From: Oscillospiraceae bacterium
Lineage (GTDB): Bacteria > Bacillota > Clostridia > UMGS1810
Reading direction: 5' to 3'
Length of the DNA stretch: 64,000 nt
NCBI GenBank assembly: GCA_015069095.1
Contig: SVJH01000009.1
Coordinates: 1-64,000, forward strand
Within the stretch, counting starts at the first letter, position 1. The number at the start of each line of letters is the position of its first letter. The notes under the pieces were generated by a model, which was not told the origin of the DNA, made no database searches, and saw nothing but the letters and a program-made list of their open reading frames with translations. Below are positions 62,516 to 64,000 of this stretch, piece by piece. The translations under genes were made by a program, and so were the position numbers.

Positions 62516-62872
62516 TTATTTCAACGATGGAAGAATTTTTTCAACATCATTGTGTGGACGTGGAATAACGTGAGTTGCAATAACTTCGCCAAGACGTCTT
62601 GCAGCACTTTCACCTGCTTCAGCAGCAGCTTTAACAGCACCAACATCGCCTCTTACCATAACGCTTACAAGTCCAGAACCAATTTTTTCTGTTCCAACAA
62701 GTTCAACGTTTGCAGCTTTAAGCATAGCATCAGCAGCTTCAATAGCAGCTACTAAGCCTCTTGTTTCAACCATTCCTAATGCTTCCTGAGCCATCTTCTT
62801 CTCCTCCTTAATTACTTTTATTTCTTGTTCAACTGTTTTTTTTGCAGTTGTAGTTTTCTTTGCTGTTGCCAT
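62516..62872 (-). CDS. BMC-H shell protein with optional lysine-rich N-terminal extension
   Basis: 118 residues from the first ATG, which has AAAGGAG 8 nt upstream. Residues 27-118 are a standard BMC-H ([37 protein letters not shown] ...), nearly the same as the next gene. Residues 1-26 ([19 protein letters not shown] then IKEEKK) form a basic/charged extension. The codons for KEEKK create AAGGAGGAG 5 nt before the internal ATG at 62,794, so two forms, 118 and 92 residues, are likely. Extension function is not known. Confidence 0.92.
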   Translation of the reverse strand: MATAKKTTTAKKTVEQEIKVIKEEKKMAQEALGMVETRGLVAAIEAADAMLKAANVELVGTEKIGSGLVSVMVRGDVGAVKAAAEAGESAARRLGEVIATHVIPRPHNDVEKILPSLK

Positions 62873-62890
62873 AATAAAAACTCCTTTATA

Positions 62891-63166
62891 TTAGAATTTA
62901 GGCAATAACTTTTCAACATCATTGTGTGGTCTTGGAATTACGTGTACTGCTACAAGTTCGCCAAGACGCTGTGCACACTGTGAACCTGCTTCAACAGCGG
63001 CTTTAACAGCACCAACATCGCCTCTTACCATAACACTTACAAGTCCAGAACCGATTTTTTCTGTTCCGATTAGAGTAACTTCTGCAGCTTTTACCATTGC
63101 GTCAGCAGCTTCGATTGCCGCAGTTAAACCTCTTGTTTCAATCATTCCTAATGCTTCTTTTGCCAT
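62891..63166 (-). CDS. BMC-H shell protein (EutM/PduA type)
   Basis: 91 residues: [57 protein letters not shown] and C-terminal [13 protein letters not shown]. The EKIGSG pore loop is typical of small-molecule pores. Nearly identical in sequence to the domain of the following gene, so recent duplication is likely. AGGAG lies 8 nt before the ATG. Confidence 0.97.
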   Translation of the reverse strand: MAKEALGMIETRGLTAAIEAADAMVKAAEVTLIGTEKIGSGLVSVMVRGDVGAVKAAVEAGSQCAQRLGELVAVHVIPRPHNDVEKLLPKF

Positions 63167-63189
63167 TTTAAAATTCTCCTATCTATTTT

Positions 63190-64000
63190 TTATTTATTTA
63201 CTATTGCTATTTTCAAACCTTCCATTTTAAGGTTGGTTTCAAGTGCTTCATTTATTTTATCAAGCGGATATTTGTGAGTAATTAACTTTTCAAGCGGAAT
63301 TCCTATTCCCTTTGCTCGTTTTAAAAAGTCAAATGTTGTGGCATAATCACGAAGTGTGTATACCCAAGAACCAACAGTTGTAATTTCTTTTGCACAAATA
63401 TCAAAGTGCGGATTGATTGTTGCATCTCCACCGTTTATAAAGAAACCAAGTTCGCAAAGACCGCCGCCGTTTCTTATAAATTTATAAATGTTGGCGTGTG
63501 CTATTGGAGAGCCTGTACACTGGAAAGCAAAATCTGCTTCGTAGCCTCCAAATGCAGTCTTAACTGCACCGGCAAGTTCTTCAATACCTTTGTGATTTTT
63601 AAAGTTAACAGTTTTTGTTGCTCCCATTTCTTTTGCAAATGAAAGTCTTTTTTCTTCGCCGTCAACAGCAACAATGTTTTCAATACCCATTGTTCTAAGA
63701 ACTGCAATACATATAAGACCAATTGGTCCGCATCCCTGAACAACTACTCTTGAATTGAATCTTAAAATTCCGGTTGTTTTTGCTCTTTCTACTGCATGAA
63801 TTAAAACTGCACAAGGTTCAATAAGTATTCTTGAATCAAGGTCAAGATCACTTACATTAAACACAGTAGAGCCGCCTCTTACAAGTATGTAATCTGCAAA
63901 CCAGCCGTTTAAGTGAATGTCATCGTCAGGAAGAAGTCCGTAAACATCTGCTCCGCCGACGTTTTGCTTGTTAAGGTCAAACATTGTGATATCCGGATTG
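63190..64000 (-). CDS. Zn-type medium-chain alcohol/sorbitol dehydrogenase, 5' end cut by window
   Basis: At least 269 residues of the MDR family; the frame stays open to the right edge (NPDITMFDLNK), so the true start is outside. SRILIEPCAVLIHAVERA and VVQGCGPIGLICIAVLRTMGIENIVAVDG carry the nucleotide-binding GxGxxG. EPCAVLIHAVE is the helix before the Rossmann fold where Zn-ADHs have the catalytic Glu. The catalytic Cys and structural zinc lobe would be beyond the edge. It may regenerate NAD+ from aldehyde or act on the BMC substrate. It is upstream of the first shell gene with a 23-nt gap, so it is in the operon. Confidence 0.85.
   Translation of the reverse strand, partial: NPDITMFDLNKQNVGGADVYGLLPDDDIHLNGWFADYILVRGGSTVFNVSDLDLDSRILIEPCAVLIHAVERAKTTGILRFNSRVVVQGCGPIGLICIAVLRTMGIENIVAVDGEEKRLSFAKEMGATKTVNFKNHKGIEELAGAVKTAFGGYEADFAFQCTGSPIAHANIYKFIRNGGGLCELGFFINGGDATINPHFDICAKEITTVGSWVYTLRDYATTFDFLKRAKGIGIPLEKLITHKYPLDKINEALETNLKMEGLKIAIVNK

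Overview
The window looks like a chromosomal stretch of an AT-rich, endospore-forming anaerobe of the Clostridia. Supporting signs are Shine-Dalgarno sites of the AGGAGG type before almost every gene, spoIVB, a MEP-pathway gene (dxr), an OadB-type sodium pump subunit, a FolT-type ECF transporter gene behind a THF riboswitch, and a clostridial-style bacterial microcompartment operon. No rRNA, tRNA or CRISPR array was seen. Species cannot be named from the sequence.

Layout. (1) 1-14,860: an accessory region of carbohydrate-related enzymes on the minus strand (two TIM-barrel isomerases, a DegT-type aminotransferase, a ceramidase-like protein, an NAD-dependent epimerase, a GH38-like giant enzyme, an FAD oxidoreductase). 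Four AraC-family regulators on the plus strand are placed back-to-back with these enzymes. A RAYT/IS200-like transposase element (7,276-8,203) sits among them. (2) 14,868-27,571: spoIVB, then a conserved housekeeping run (DUF896, apbE, M14 peptidase, rseP, dxr, cdsA, uppS, frr, pyrH, HAD phosphatase, WYL regulator, mutS2), all on the minus strand. (3) 27,700-43,400: a phosphosugar mutase, a TepA-like protease, metA, an Idh/MocA oxidoreductase, three more AraC regulators, OadB with an unlisted 47-residue OadG-like partner, a dNTPase, riboswitch-folT, gdhA, a GH4 enzyme and a GNAT-like protein. (4) 43,452-56,687: a 1,910-residue modular secreted protein, mscL, aroK, an MBL hydrolase, a beta-helical lipoprotein, an M18 aminopeptidase and an ABC exporter. 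(5) 56,778-64,000: a BMC (metabolosome) operon with DeoR regulator, PduL, four single-domain shell genes, a CoA-acylating aldehyde dehydrogenase, PduT, PduS, a EutN/CcmL pentamer and a truncated Zn-type alcohol dehydrogenase. Its signature enzyme must lie beyond the right edge.

The most unusual feature is at the 3' end of spoIVB. The last ~42 codons of this sporulation protease gene, starting exactly at the SGSP active-site serine codon, occur three times in direct orientation: at the end of the intact gene (14,868-14,999) and as two detached copies (12,423-12,554 and 8,209-8,330). Between the copies lie compact cassettes, each one enzyme gene plus one divergent AraC regulator (2.4 kb and 4.2 kb), with no recombinase in them. 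The detached copies keep the protein sequence almost perfectly despite many silent differences, and both are joined on the same side to a similar short sequence next to the enzyme stop codon. This is what is expected if metabolic cassettes were repeatedly inserted into spoIVB at its catalytic codon, each bringing a replacement 3' end and pushing the old one downstream. I do not know of a described system of this kind.

Together the genes suggest a scavenger of plant or host glycans: secreted binding and hydrolase modules, intracellular glycosidases and isomerases each under its own AraC switch, and a metabolosome handling a toxic aldehyde.
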